Part shown: positions 33,701 to 47,713 of the stretch, in pieces
How the letters are laid out: each line of letters opens with the position of its first letter
How positions within the stretch are numbered: position 1 is the first letter of the stretch
Source of the DNA: Theocolax elegans
Taxonomy: Eukaryota; Arthropoda; Insecta; Hymenoptera; Cerocephalidae
NCBI GenBank assembly: GCA_026168455.1
Contig: CM047427.1
Location: forward strand, 38,692,905 to 38,756,904
Length of the DNA stretch: 64,000 nt
Direction of reading: 5' to 3'
The notes under the pieces: generated by a model
Database searches by the model: none
What the model saw: the letters and a program-made list of their open reading frames with translations, nothing else
What the model was told of the DNA's origin: nothing
Translations under genes and position numbers: made by a program

Positions 33701-35760
33701 CTTAATTTGCAGAGTTATCCAGAAATTCCTCAGAAATTCCCGAAATATCCAGGAAATTCCGTAATTAGTGGAGTCTTTCCGAAATATTTCAGAAATGCCC
33801 GAAATATACAGGAAATTCCGTAATTAGTAGATTCATTCCGAATTTGCACAGAAATTCGCGTAATATCCAGGAAATCCCGTAATTGGTAGAATCATCCCGA
33901 AATACCTCGGAATTCCCAAATGATCCAGGAAATCCCGTAATTGTAGAGTCATCACGAATTTCCTTAGATATTCCCGAAATATAAAGGAAATCCCGTAATT
34001 AGTAGCGTCATTCCAAAATATCTCAGAAATTCCCGAAATATCCTGGAAATCCCGTAATTAGTAAGAGTTATCCAGAAATACCTCAGAAATTCCCGAAATA
34101 TCCAGGAAATCCCTTAATTTGTAGAGTTATCCAAAAATACCACAGAAATTCTCGAAATATCCAGGAAATACCATAATTAGTGGAGTTTTTTTTTAAATAC
34201 CTCAGCAATTACCGAAAGATCCAGGAAATCCCGTAATTAGGTAGCGTCATCACGAAATAAATCAGAAATTCCCGCAATATCCAGGAAATCCCGTAATTAG
34301 TGGAGTCTTTCCGAAATATTTCAGAAATGCCCGAAATATACAGGAAATTCCGTAATAAGTAGATTCATTCCGAATTCATTCATTTCCACAGAATTCGCGT
34401 ATATCCAGGAAATCCCGTAATTGGTAGAATCATCCCGAAATACCTCGGAAATTCCCGAAATATCCAGGAAATTCCGTTATTATTGGTGTTATCATGAATT
34501 TCCTGAGAATTCCCGAAAGATCCAGGAAATCCCGTAATTGGTAGAGTCATTACGAATTTCCTCAGATATTCCCGAAATATCAAGGAAATCCCGTAATTAG
34601 TAGCGTCATTCCAAAATATCTCAGAAATTCCCGAAATATCCAGGAAATCCCTTAATTTGTAGAGTTATCCAAAATAACACAGAAATTCCCGAAATATCCT
34701 GGAAATACCATAATTAGTGGAGTTTTTTTTTAAATACCTCAGCTATTACCGAAATATCCAGGAAATCCCTTAATTTGCAGAGTTATCCAGAAATTCCTCA
34801 GAAATTCCCGAAATATCCAGGAAATTCCCGTAATTAGTGGAGTCTTTCCGAAATATTTCAGAAATGCCCGAAATATACAGGAAATTCCGTAATTAGTAGA
34901 TTCATTCCGAATTTGCACAGAAATTCGCCGGTAATATCCAGGAATCCCGTAATTGGTAGAATCATCCCGAAATACCTCGGAATTCCCAAATGATCCAGGA
35001 AATCCCGTAATGGTAGAGTCATCACGAATATCCTTAGATATTCCCGAAATATAAAGGAAATCCCGTAATTAGTAGCGTCATTCCAAAATATCTCAGAAAT
35101 TCCCGAATATCCTGGAAATCCCGTAATTAGTAGAGGTTATCCAGAAATACCTCAGAAATTCCCGAAATATCCAGGAAATCCCTTAATTTGTAGAGTTATC
35201 CAAAAATACCACAGAAATTCTCGGAAATATCCAGGAAATACCAAAATTAGTGGAGTTTTTTTTTAAATACCTCAGCAATTACCGAAAGATCCAGGAAATC
35301 CCGTAATTAGTAGCGTCATCACGAAATAAATCAGAAATTCCCGCAATATCCAGGAAATCCCGTAATTAGTGGAGTCTTTCCGAAATATTTCAGAAATTCC
35401 CGAAATATCCTGGAAATACCATAATTAGTGGAGTTTTTTTTTAAATACCTCAGCTATTACCGAAATATCCAGGAAATCCCTTAATTTGCAGAGTTATCCA
35501 GAAATTCCTCAGAAATTCCCGAAATATCCAGGAAATCCCGTAATTAGTGGAGTCTTTCCGAAATATTTCAGAAATGCCCGAAATATACAGGAAATTCCGT
35601 AATTAGTAGATTCATTCCGAATTTGCACAGAAATTCGCGTAATATGCAGGAAATCCCGTAATTGGTAGAATCATCCCGAAATACCTCGGAATTCCCAAAT
35701 GATCCAGGAAATCCCGTAATTGGTAGAGTCATCACGAATTTCCTTAGATATTCCCGAAAT
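30720..35760 (+). repeat. Higher-order repeat block, 18 units (about 1.06 kb)
   Basis: The marker GGTGTTATCATGAATTTCC recurs near 30765, 32360, 33418 and 34487. The marker GAATTCC(C)AAATGATCCAGG recurs near 31260, 31792, 32850, 33910, 34980 and 35690. The regular step is about 1060 bp (18 x 59); shorter and longer steps show unequal exchange. Confidence 0.85.
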
Positions 35761-36479
35761 ATAAAGGAAATCCCGTAATTAGTAGCGTCATTCCAAAATA
35801 TCTCAGAAATTCCCGAAATATCCTGGAAATCCCGTAATTAGTAGAGTTATCCAAAAATACCACAGAAATTCCCGAAATATCCTGGAAATACCATAATTAG
35901 TGGAGTTTTTTTTTAAATACCTCAGCAATTACCGAAAGATCCAGGAAATCCCGTAATTGGTAGAATCATCACGAAATTCCTCAGATATTCCCGAAATATC
36001 CAGAAAATCCTGTAATTAGTGGAGTCTTTCTGAAATATTTCAGAAATTCCCGAAATATCCAGGAAATCCCTTATTTTGTAGAGTTATCCAGAAATACCTC
36101 AAAAATTCCCGAAATATCCAGGAAATTCCGTAATTATTGGTGTTATCCCGAATTTCCTCAGAAAGTCCCGAAAGATCCAGGAAATCCCGTAATTGGTAGA
36201 GTCATCACGAATTTCCTCAGATATTCCCGAAATATCAAGGAAATCCCGTAATTAGTAGCGTCATTCGGAAATATCTCAGTAATTCCCGAAATACATGGAG
36301 ATCACGTAATTAGTAGAGTTATCCAGAAATACCTTAGAAATTCCCCAAATATCCGGGAAATCCTTAATTTGTAGAGTTATCCAAAAATACCACAGAAATT
36401 CCCGAAATATCCAGGAAATACCATAATTAATAAAGTTTTTTTTTAAATACCTCAGCAATTACCGAAAGATCCAGGAAAT

Positions 36480-39400
36480 CCCGTAATTGGTAGAATCATC
36501 CCGAAATACCTCAGAAATTCCCGAAATATCCAGGAAATTCCGTTATTATTGGTGTTATCCCGAATTTCCTCGGAAATTCCCGAAATATCAAGGAAATCCC
36601 GTAATTAGTTGCGTCATTCCAAAATATCTCAGAAATTCCCGAAATATCTGGAAATCCCGTAATAGTAGCGTCATTCCACAATATCTCAGAAATTCCCGAA
36701 ATTCATGGAAATCCCGTAATTAGTAGAGTTATCCAGAATACCTCAGAAATTCCCGAAATATCCAGGAAATACCATAATTAGTGGTTTTTTTTTTAAATAC
36801 CGCAGCAATTACCGAAAGATCCGGGAAATCCCGTAATTGGTAGAGTCATCACGAATTTCCTCAGATATTCCCGAAATATCAAGGAAATCCTGTAATTAGT
36901 AGCGTCATTCCAAAATATCTCAGAAATTCCCGAAATATCCTGGAAATCCCGTAATTAGTAGCGCCATTCACAATATCTCAGAAATTCCTGAAATATACTG
37001 GAAATCCCGGAATAGTAGAGTTATCCAGAAATATCCCAGAAATTCCCGAAATATCAGGAAATTCCGTTATTATTGGTGTTACCCCGAATTTCCTCTGAAA
37101 TTCCCGAAAGATCCAGGAAATCCCGTATTTGATAGAGTCATCACGAATTTCCTCAGATATTCCCGAAATATCAATGAAATCCCGTAATTAGTAGCGTCAT
37201 TCCAAAATATCTCAGAAATTCCCGAAATATCCTGGAAATCCCGTAATTAGTAGCGTCATTCCACAATATCTCAGAAATTCCCGAAATATCCTGGAAATCC
37301 CGTAATTAGTAGGCGTCATTCCACAATATCTCAGAAATTCCGAAATATCCTGGAAATCCCGTAATTAGTAGCGTCATCCCGAAATAAATCAGAAATTTCG
37401 GAAATATCCAGGAAATACCACAATTAGTGGAGACATTTCGAAATACCTCAGAAATTCCCGAAATATCCAGAAATCCCTTAATTTGTAGAGTTATCCAGAA
37501 ATTCCAGAAATATCCAGGAAATCCCGTAATTAGTGGAGTCTCTCAGAAATATTTCAGTAATTCCCGAAATATACAGGAAATTCCGTAATTAGTAGATTCA
37601 TCCCGAATTTCCACAGAAATTCGCTTAATATCCAGGAATCCCGTAATAGGTAGAATCATCCCGAAATACCTCGAATTCCCAAAGATCCAGGAATCCCGTA
37701 ATTGGTAGATTCATCCCGAATTTCCTCAGATATTCCCGAAATATCCAGGAAATACCATAATTAGTGGACGTCTTTCTGAAATATTTCAGAAATTCCCGAA
37801 TATCCAGGAAATCCCTTATTTTGTAGAGTTATCCAGAAATTCCTCAGAAATTCCCGAAATATCAAGGAAATCCTGTAATTAGTAGCGTCATCCCGAAATA
37901 AATCAGAAATTCGGAAATATCCAGGAAATCCCGTAATTAGTGGAGTCTTTCCGAAATATTTCAGAAATTCCCGAAAGATCCAGGAAATCCGTAATTAGTA
38001 GCGTCATTCCAAAATATCTCAGAAATTCCGAAATATCCTGGAAATCCCGTAATTAGTAGAGTTATCCAGAAATACCTCAAAAATTCCCGAATATCCAGGA
38101 AATTCCGTAATTATTGGTGTTATCTCGAATTTCCTCAGAAAGTCCCGAAAGATCCAGAAATCCCGTAATTGGTAGAGTCATCACGAATTTCCTCAGATAT
38201 TCCCGAAATATCAAGGAAATCCCGTAATTAGTAGAGTTATCCAGAAATACCTCAGAAATTCCCGAAATATCCAGGAAATACCATAATTAGTGGTTTTTTT
38301 TTTAAATACCGCAGCAATTACCGAAAGATCCGGGAAATCCCGTAATTGGTAGAGTCATCACGAATTTCCTCAGATATTCCCGAAATATCAGGAAATCCCG
38401 TAATTAGTAGCGTCATTCCAAAATATCTCAGAAATTCCCGAAATATCCTGGAAATCCCGTAATTAGTAGCGCCATTCCACAATATCCCAGAAATTCCTGA
38501 AATATACTGGAAATCCCGGTATTAGTAGAGTTATCCAGAAATATCCCAGAAATTCCCGAAATATCCAGGAAATTCCGTTATTATTGGTGTTACCCCGAAT
38601 TTCCTCAGAAATTCCCGAAAGATCCAGGAAATCCCGTATTTGATAGAGTCATCACGAATTTCCTCAGATATTCCCGAAATATCAATGAAATCCCGTAATT
38701 AGTAGCGTCATTCCAAAATATCTCAGAAATTCCCGAAATATCCTGGAAATCCCGTAATTAGTAGCGTCATTCCACAATATCTCAGAAATTCCCGAAATAT
38801 CCTGGAAATCCCGTAATTAGTAGCGTCATTCCACAATATCTCAGAAATTCCCGAAATATCCTGGAAACCGCGTAATTAGTAGCGTCCTCCCGAAATAAAT
38901 CAGAAATTTCGGAAATATCCAGGAAATACCACAATTAGTGGAGACATTTCGAAATACCTCAGAAATTCCCGAAATATCCAGGAAATCCCTTAATTTGTAG
39001 AGTTATCCAGAAATTCCAGAAATATCCAGGAAATCCCGTAATTAGTGGAGTCTCTCAGAAATATTTCAGTAATTCCCGAAATATACAGGAAATTCCGTAA
39101 TTAGTAGATTCATCCCGAATTTCCACAGAAATTCGCGTAATATCCAGGATATCCCGTAATAGGTAGAATCATCCCGAAATACCTCGGAATTCCCAAAAGA
39201 TCCAGGAAATCCCGTAATTGGTAGATTCATCCCGAATTTCCTCAGATATTCCCGAAATATCCAGGAAATACCATAATTAGTGGAGTCTTTCTGAAATATT
39301 TCAGAAATTCCCGAAATATCCAGAAAATCCTGTAATTAGTGGAGTCTTTCTGAAATATTTCAGAAATTCCCGAAATCCAGGAAATCCCTTATTTTGTAGA

Positions 39401-42400
39401 GTTATCCAGAAATACCTCAAAAATTCCCGAAATATCCAGGAAATTCCGTAATTATTGGTGTTATCCCGAATTTCCTCAGAAAGTCCCGAAAGATCCAGGA
39501 AATCCCGTAATTGGTAGAGTCATCACGAATTTCCTCAGATATTCCCGAAATATCAAGGAAATCCCGTAATTAGTAGCGTCATTCGGAAATATCTCAGTAA
39601 TTCCCGAAATACACTGGAGATCACGTAATTAGTAGAGTTATCCAGAAATACCTTAGAAATTCCCCAAATATCCGGGAAATCCCTTAATTTGTAGAGTTAT
39701 CCAAAAATACCACAGAAATTCCCGAAATATCCAGGAAATACCATAATTAACAAAGTTTTTTTTTAAATACCTCAGCAATTACCGAAAGATCCAGGAAATC
39801 CCGTAATTGGTAGAATCATTCCGAAATACCTCAGAAATTCCCGAAATATCCAGGAAATTCCGTTATTATTGGTGTTATCCCGAATTTCCTCGGAAATTCC
39901 CGAAATATCAAGGAAATCCCGTAATTAGTTGCGTCATTCCAAAATATCTCAGAAATTCCCGAAATATCCTGGAAATCCCGTAATTAGTAGCGTCATTCCA
40001 CAATATCTCAGAAATTCCCGAAATTTCATGGAAATCCCGTAATTAGTAGAGTTATCCAGAAATACCTCAGAAATTCCCGAAATATCCAGGAAATACCATA
40101 ATTAGTGGTTTTTTTTTTAAATACCGCAGCAATTACCGAAAGATCCGGGAAATCCCGTAATTGGTAGAGTCATCACGAATTTCCTCAGATATTCCCGAAA
40201 TATCAAGGAAATCCTGTAATTAGTAGCGTCATTCCAAAATATCTCAGAAATTCCCGAAATATCCTGGAAATCCCGTAATTAGTAGCGCCATTCCACAATA
40301 TCCCAGAAATTCCTGAAATATACTGGAAATCCCGGTATTAGTAGAGTTATCCAGAAATATCCCAGAAATTCCCGAAATATCCAGGAAATTCCGTTATTAT
40401 TGGTGTTACCCCGAATTTCCTCAGAAATTCCCGAAAGATCCAGGAAATCCCGTATTTGATAGAGTCATCACGAATTTCCTCAGATATTCCCGAAATATCA
40501 ATGAAATCCCGTAATTAGTAGCGTCATTCCAAAATATCTCAGAAATTCCCGAAATATCCTGGAAATCCCGTAATTAGTAGCGTCATTCCACAATATCTCA
40601 GAAATTCCCGAAATATCCTGGAAATCCCGTAATTAGTAGCGTCATTCCACAATATCTCAGAAATTCCCGAAATATCCTGGAAACCGCGTAATTAGTAGCG
40701 TCCTCCCGAAATAAATCAGAAATTTCGGAAATATCCAGGAAATACCACAATTAGTGGAGACATTCGAAATACCTCAGAAATTCCCGAAATATCCAGGAAA
40801 TCCCTTAATTTGTAGAGTTATCCAGAAATTCCAGAAATATCCAGGAAATCCCGTAATTAGTGGAGTCTCTCAGAAATATTTCAGTAATTCCCGAAATATA
40901 CAGGAAATTCCGTAATTAGTAGATTCATCCCGAATTTCCACAGAAATTCGCGTAATATCCAGGAAATCCCGTAATAGGTAGAATCATCCCGAAATACCTC
41001 GGAATACCCAAAAGATCCAGGAAATCCCGTAATTGGTAGATTCATCCCGAATTTCCTCAGATATTCCCGAAATATCCAGGAAATACCATAATTAGTGGAG
41101 TCTTTGTGAAATATTTCAGAAATTCCCGAAATATCCAGAAAATACCTTATTTAGTAGAGTTATCCAGAAATATTTCAGAAATTCCCGAAATATCCAGGAA
41201 ATACCTTATTTAGTAGAGTTATCCAGGAATACCTCAGAAATTCCCGAAATTTCCAGAAAATCCCGTTATTATTGGTGTTATCCCGAATACTCAGAAATTT
41301 CCGAAAGATCCTGGACATCCCGTAATTAGTAGAGTGATCCAGAAAAAAAATACCCTCAGAAATTCCCGACATATCCAGGAAATCCGATGAAAATTAGTGT
41401 AGTCTTTCTGAAATATTTCAGAAATTCCCCGAAAATATCCAGGAAATACCCATAATTAGTGGAGTCTTTCTGAAATATTTCAGAAATTCCCCGAATATCC
41501 AGGGAAATACCTTATTTAGTAGAGTTTACCAGAAATAACCTCAGAAATTTCCCGAAAGATCCATGACTTTCCGTAATTATTAGTCATCCCGAATTTTTTC
41601 AGAAATTCCCGAAATTTCAGAAAATCCCGTTATTATTGGTGTATCCACTCCCCGAATTTTACTCAGAAATTCCCGAAATATCCAGGAAATCCGTAATTAG
41701 TGTAGTCTTTCTGAAATATTTCAGAAATTCCCGAAATATCCAGGAAATCCCGTAATTATGTGAGTCTTTCTGAAATATTTCCGAAATTCCCGAAATATCC
41801 AGGAAATTCCGTAATTAGTAGCGTCATCCCGTAATACCTCAGCAATTGCCGAAAGATCCTGGAAATCCCGTAATTGGTAGAATTATCACGAATTTCCTCA
41901 GATATTCCCGAAATAGCCAAAAAATCCCGTAATTAGTGGAGTCTTTCTGAAATATTTGAGAACTTCCCGAAATATCTAGAAATTGCCGTAATTGGTAGCG
42001 TCATCTCGAAATACCTCAGGAATTCCCGAAAGATCCAGGAATCCCGTATTGGTAGAGTCATCACGAATTTCCTCAGATGTTCCCGAAATATCCAGGAAAT
42101 CCCGTAATTAGTAGCGTCATCCCAAAATACTTCAGAAATTCCCGAAAGATCCAGGAATTTCCGTAATTGGTAGAGTCATCACGAATTTCCTCATATATTC
42201 CCGAAATATCCAGAAAATTCTGTCATTAGTGGAGTCTTTCTGAAATATTTCAGAAATTCCCGAAATATCCAGGAAATCCCTTATTTTGTAGAGTTATCCA
42301 GAAATACCTCAGAAATTCCCGAAATATCCAAGAAATCCCGTAATTAGTAGCGCCATTCACAATATCTCAGAAAATTCCTGAAATATACTGGAAATCCCGG

Positions 42401-45100
42401 AATAGTAGAGTTATCCAGAAATATCCCAGAAATTCCCGAAATATCAGGAAATTCCGTTATTATTGGTGTTACCCCGAATTTCCTCTGAATTCCCGAAAGA
42501 TCCAGGAAATCCCGTATTTGATAGAGTCATCACGAATTTCCTCAGATATTCCCGAAATATCAATGAAATCCCGTAATTAGTAGCGTCATTCCAAAATATC
42601 TCAGAATTCCCGAAATATCCTGGAAATCCCGTAATTAGTAGCGTCATTCCACAATATCTCAGAAATTCCCGAAATATCCTGGAAATCCCGTAATTAGTAG
42701 CGTCATTCCACAATATCTCAGAAATTCCCGAAATATCCTGGAAATCCCGTAATTAGTAGCGTCATCCCGAAATAAATCAGAAATTTCGGAAATATCCAGG
42801 AAATACCACAATTAGTGGAGACATTTCGAAAATACCTCAGAAATTCCCGAAATATCCAGGAAATCCCTTAATTTGTAGAGTTATCCAGAAATTCCAGAAA
42901 TATCCAGGAAATCCCGTAATTAGTGGAGTCTCTCAGAAATATTTCAGTAATTCCCGAAATATACAGGAAATTCCGTAATTAGTAGATTCATCCCGAATTT
43001 CCACAGAAATTCGCGTAATATCCAGGAAATCCCGTAATAGGTAGAATCATCCCGAAATACCTCGGAATTCCCAAAAGATCCAGGAATCCCGTAATTGGTA
43101 GATTCATCCCGAATTTCCTCAGATATTCCCGAAATATCCAGGAAATACCATAATTAGTGGAGTCTTTCTGAAATATTTCAGAAATTCCCGAAATATCCAG
43201 AAAATACCTTATTTAGTAGAGTTATCCAGAATATTTCAGAAATTCCCGAAATATCCAGGAAATACCTTATTTAGTAGAGTTATCCAGAAATACCTCAGAA
43301 ATTCCCGAAATTCCAGAAAATCCCGTTATTATTGGTGTTATCCCGAATTTACTCAGAAATTTCCGAAAGATCCGGAAATCCCGTAATTAGTAGCGTCATT
43401 CCAAAATATCTCAGAAATTCCGAAATATCCTGGAAATCCCGTAATTAGTAGAGTTATCCAGAAATACCTCAAAAATTCCCGAATATCCAGGAAATTCCGT
43501 AATTATTGGTGTTATCTCGAATTTCCTCAGAAAGTCCCGAAAGATCCAGGAAATCCCGTAATTGGTAGAGTCATCACGAATTTCCTCAGATATTCCCGAA
43601 ATATCAAGGAAATCCCCGTTAATTAGTAGAGTTATCCAGAAATACCTCAGAAATTCCCGAAATATCCAGGAAATACCATAATTAGTGGTTTTTTTTTTAA
43701 ATACCGCAGCAATTACCGAAAGATTCCGGGAAATCCCGTAATTGGTAGAGTCATCACGAATTTCCTCAGATATTCCCGAAATATCAAGGAAATCCTGTAA
43801 TTAGTAGCGTCATTCCAAAATATCTCAGAAATTCCCGAAATATCCTGGAAATCCCGTAATTAGTAGCGCCATTCCACAATATCTCAGAATTCCTGAAATA
43901 TACTGGAAATCCCGTAATTAGTAGCGTCATTCCACAATATCTCAGAAATTCCCGAAATATCCTGGAAATCCCGTAATTAGTAGCGTCATCCCGAAATAAA
44001 TCAGAAATTTCGGAAATATCCAGGAAATACCACAATTAGTGAAGACATTTCGAAATACCTCAGAAATTCCCGAAATATCCAGGAAATCCCTTAATTTGTA
44101 GAGTTATCCAGAAATTCCAGAAATATCCAGGAAATCCCGTAATTAGTGGAGTCTCTCAGAAATATTTCAGTAATTCCCGAAATATACAGGAAATTCCGTA
44201 ATTAGTAGATTCATCCCGAATTTCCACAGAAATTCGCGTAATATCCAGGATATCCCGTAATAGGTAGAATCATCCCGAAATACCTCGGAATTCCCAAAAG
44301 ATCCAGGAAATCCCGTAATTGGTAGATTCATCCCGAATTTCCTCAGATATTCCCGAAATATCCAGGAAATACCATAATTAGTGGAGTCTTTCTGAAATAT
44401 TTCAGAAATTCCCGAAATATCCAGAAAATACCTTATTTAGTAGAGTTATCCAGAAATATTTCAGAAATTCCCGAAATATCCAGGAAATACCTTATTTAGT
44501 AGAGTTATCCAGAAATACCTCAGAAATTCCCGAAATTTCCAGAAAATCCCGTTATTATTGGTGTTATCCCGAATTTACTCAGAAATTTCCGAAATATCCT
44601 GGAAATCCCGTAATTAGTAGAGTGATCCAGAAATACCACAGAAATTCCCGAAATATCCAGGAAATCCGTAATTAGTGTAGTCTTTCTGAAATATTTCAGA
44701 AATTCCCGAAATATCCAGGAAATACCACAATTAGTGGAGACCATTCGAAATACCTCAGAAATTCCTGAAATATCCAGGAAATCCCTTAATTTGTAGAGTT
44801 ATCCAGAAATTCCAGAAATATCCAGGAAATCCCGTAATTAGGGGAGTCTCTCAGAAATATTTCAGTAATTCCCGAAATATACAGGAAATTCCGTAATTAG
44901 TAGATTCATCCCGAATTTCCACAGAAATTCGCGTAATATCCAGGAAATCCCGTAATAGGTAGAATCATCCCGAAATACCTCGGAATTCCCAAAAGATCCA
45001 GGAAATCCCGTAATTGGTAGATTCATCCCGAATTTCCTCAGATATTCCCGAAATATCCAGGAAATACCATAATTAGTGGAGTTATCCAGAAATACCTCAG
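36480..45100 (+). repeat. Satellite block with irregular longer duplications
   Basis: The marker CGTATTTGATAGAGTCATC recurs near 37125, 38633, 40450 and 42512; AAATAAATCAGAAATTTCGG recurs near 37381, 38893, 40709, 42772 and 43994. Spacings of about 1.2, 1.5, 1.8 and 2.06 kb show copies with internal gains and losses. Confidence 0.8.
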
Positions 45101-46180
45101 AAATTCCCGAAAGATCCATGAATTTCCGTAATTATTAGTCATCCCGAATTTTTTCAGAAATTCCCGAAATTTCCAGAAAATCCCGTTATTATTGGTGTTA
45201 TCCCGAATTTACTCAGAAATTCCCGAAATATCCAGGAAATCCGTAATCAGTGTAGTCTTTCTGAAATATTTCAGAAATTCCCGAAATATCCAGGAAATCC
45301 GTAATTAGTGTAGTCTTTCTGAAATATTTCCGAAATTCCCGAAATATCCAGGAAATTCCGTAATTAGTAGCGTCATCCCGTAATACCTCAGCAATTGCCG
45401 AAAGATCCTGGAAATCCCGTAATTGGTAGAATTATCACGAATTTCCTCAGATATTCCCGAAATAGCCAAAAAATCCCGTAATTAGTGGAGTCTTTCTGAA
45501 ATATTTGAGAACTTCCCGAAATATCCAGAAATTGCCGTAATTGGTAGCGTCATCTCGAAATACCTCAGGAATTCCCGAAAGATCCAGGAAATCCCGTATT
45601 TGGTAGAGTCATCACGAATTTCCTCAGATGTTCCCGAAATATCCAGGAAATCCCGTAATTAGTAGCGTCATCCCAAAATACTTCAGAAATTCCCGAAAGA
45701 TCCAGGAATTTCCGTAATTGGTAGAGTCATCACGAATTTCCTCATATATTCCCGAAATATCCAGAAAATTCTGTCATTAGTGGAGTCTTTCTGAAATATT
45801 TCAGAAATTCCCGAAATATCCAGGAAATCCCTTATTTTGTAGAGTTATCCAGAAATACCTCAGAAATTCCCGAAATATCCAAGAAATCCCGTAATTAGTA
45901 GTCATCCCGAATTTTTCCAGAAATTCCCGAAATATCCAGAAATTCCCGTAATTAGTAGCGTCATCCCGAAATTACCTCAGGAATTCCCGAAAGATCGAGG
46001 AAATTCCGTAATTGGTAGAGTCATCACGAATTTCCTCAGATATTCCCTAAATATCCAGGATATCCCGTAATTAGTGGAGTCTTTCTCAAATATTTCAGAA
46101 ATTCCCGAAATATCCAGGAACCCCGTAATTAGTCGACTCATCCCGAATTTCCTTCGAAATTCCCGAAAGATCTAGGAACT

Positions 46181-46809
46181 GTTTGTCATAATTCCAGGGA
46201 CACATAAAGTCTAAAAAAGATATTGTTTATTTATATAATTATTTACAGTTAAATGGGAATTCACAGAAAAATGCTTATTTTAGATATATTTTATTTCTAA
46301 ATATAACTTGTTATTAATATTACAAATAATATATATTTATTATAATTTTTGAATACATACAATTTATACCTGGCACCACGACAATTAATTGTTGACAACA
46401 AAATTAATTATCGGTTGTGCAATTGTAATAATTGATTGTAAAATGTATGTATAAAAAGTTGTACGTACGTACGTACGCGGACTACTGAAACTTCCAAGCC
46501 AAAAAACTAATAAAAAACGACTCTTTAAAAAATTTGTAATAGTGGTAAATTTATCCTCGTATCAATGCGATCACAATGGACTCATAAAAAATGACATTCA
46601 CTAAATATTTTTTACAGTATAAGGGGTTTTTTACAGAAAAATTCACAATTTCACTTATAAAATTTTAATGTTATGTAGATGTAGATACTTCTATCCAATC
46701 GGTTTTTGAACTCTTCCCGTTTTTGTTCGTTCAAATTGCTTGATCTATTACAAATGGTCTTCTGTCTCTCCTACTTTGTAATCATCTGGTACGAGTTAAT
46801 GAAGATAAG
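46181..46809. other. AT-rich spacer after the satellite
   Basis: Unique-looking sequence with no gene seen. Contains a short GTACGTACGTACGTAC run near 46462. Confidence 0.45.
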
Positions 46810-47410
46810 ATTTTGCAAGTGTTCTTCTATGTTGTGGTTGATTCATTTTCTCTTGTTACAGCATTAAGAGTTTTTGAGGCGTTAATTTTGCCTAATGCAT
46901 TTGGTTATATATTGAGTGGGGGTTGCCCTTATGTGTTTATTACCATGAGGTGTTCGAGATTAAAGTCTTGGAACAATTGTCCTCTGGTATCTGTGGTTGG
47001 CAAGTCCCACGGTACAGACTTTGCATGCGTATACATCGCTGTAAGGTTCCTTTGATACTTTAGTTTGATGAGTAGTTGTCTGAGCTGCGTCAGATATTTC
47101 TTAATAGGCAACACAGAATTATTATATAAAAGTGTCCAAAGCAACCACTCATCATGTAGCAGACGTAATGGTTGGTGCAGAACTAAAAGTCTCGCGTTTA
47201 CGTGAGGATATCAGAGCTATGCAAGATAGCTGGTCCCTATCATCGTACCAAAAGTTAGTCCGATTCCTGAGATAGAAGCCCTGAATGTAGGGTTCTTGGA
47301 CTAAAGCTAGGTCTACTCTTGCTTGAACCATGTGTTCATGAGGTCTCTTTGTGACGATTCTCGCATGAACCATGTTTAGGTGGAGAAATTTAGTGTTTAA
47401 TTCCCTTTCG
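46810..47410 (-). pseudogene. Endonuclease fragment of a non-LTR retrotransposon
   Basis: On the minus strand, from 47410 downwards: KFLHLNMVHARIVTKR, then ARVDLALVQEPYIQG, the N-terminal part of an APE-type endonuclease (LNxxxxR...LxQEPY). At 46929-47144 the later part survives as SVPWDLPTTDTRGQLF and LMVINT. The stretch beyond ends in LGKINASKTLNAVTRENES. Stops and a gap show decay. The family differs from the R1 A/B copies (INLNHC, SEEYR). Confidence 0.6.
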
Positions 47411-47713
47411 AGCTAAATGATTGAGTGTAGGTCCCGTCCGCACTAGACCGACTCTCATGGTAACAACTGGCTCTGATATACCCATAAGGAATTTTTTAAG
47501 AAACACATTTTGACCGGAAATCTGTGAGACCACACGACATGGAGGTAAATGGGTGTTTCCAACATGTATCTAGAATCTAGCAGTCAACCGATCAGTTTAA
47601 CGATGATAGAATTATTTGTCAAGTAGATTATACTTTAACGTCACCTAGAGAATTGTAGGTAATGCTCACCATTAAATAAGAAATAACTTGATTATTACAT
47701 TATTTTACTTACC
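47411..47713. other. Spacer
   Basis: No gene or repeat recognised. Confidence 0.35.

Larger units (their letters stand above)
26379..46180 (+). repeat. 59-bp satellite array, about 19.8 kb (about 335 units)
   Basis: Head-to-tail units of about 59 bp built on AAATTCCCGAAATATCCAGG, AAATCCCGTAATTAGTAG and a variable spacer (AGTTATCCAGAAATACCTC, CGTCATTCCAAAATATCTC, TCTTTCTGAAATATTTC and others). Variant spacers mark higher-order repeats: about 1.0 kb (17 units) at 27-29.6 kb and about 1.06 kb (18 units) at 31.7-35 kb. From 36.5 to 45 kb longer blocks recur at irregular 1.2-3.3 kb spacings. 59 is not a multiple of 3; three units give a 59-codon period, which explains the repetitive GISRIFREFLRYFG-type open frames. 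Single-base losses cluster at 33-38 kb and 41.3-41.7 kb. Confidence 0.97.

Noticed and set aside
28932..45119. Long open frames within the satellite with a repeated GISRIFREFLRYFG-type protein
   Set aside because: The period is exactly three 59-bp units and frames occur on both strands; they arise from the DNA repeat, with no start or codon signal.
26379..46180. CRISPR-like array or CENP-B-box satellite
   Set aside because: Units are contiguous without unique spacers, and the locus is eukaryotic. I found no match to the CENP-B box pattern in the consensus unit.
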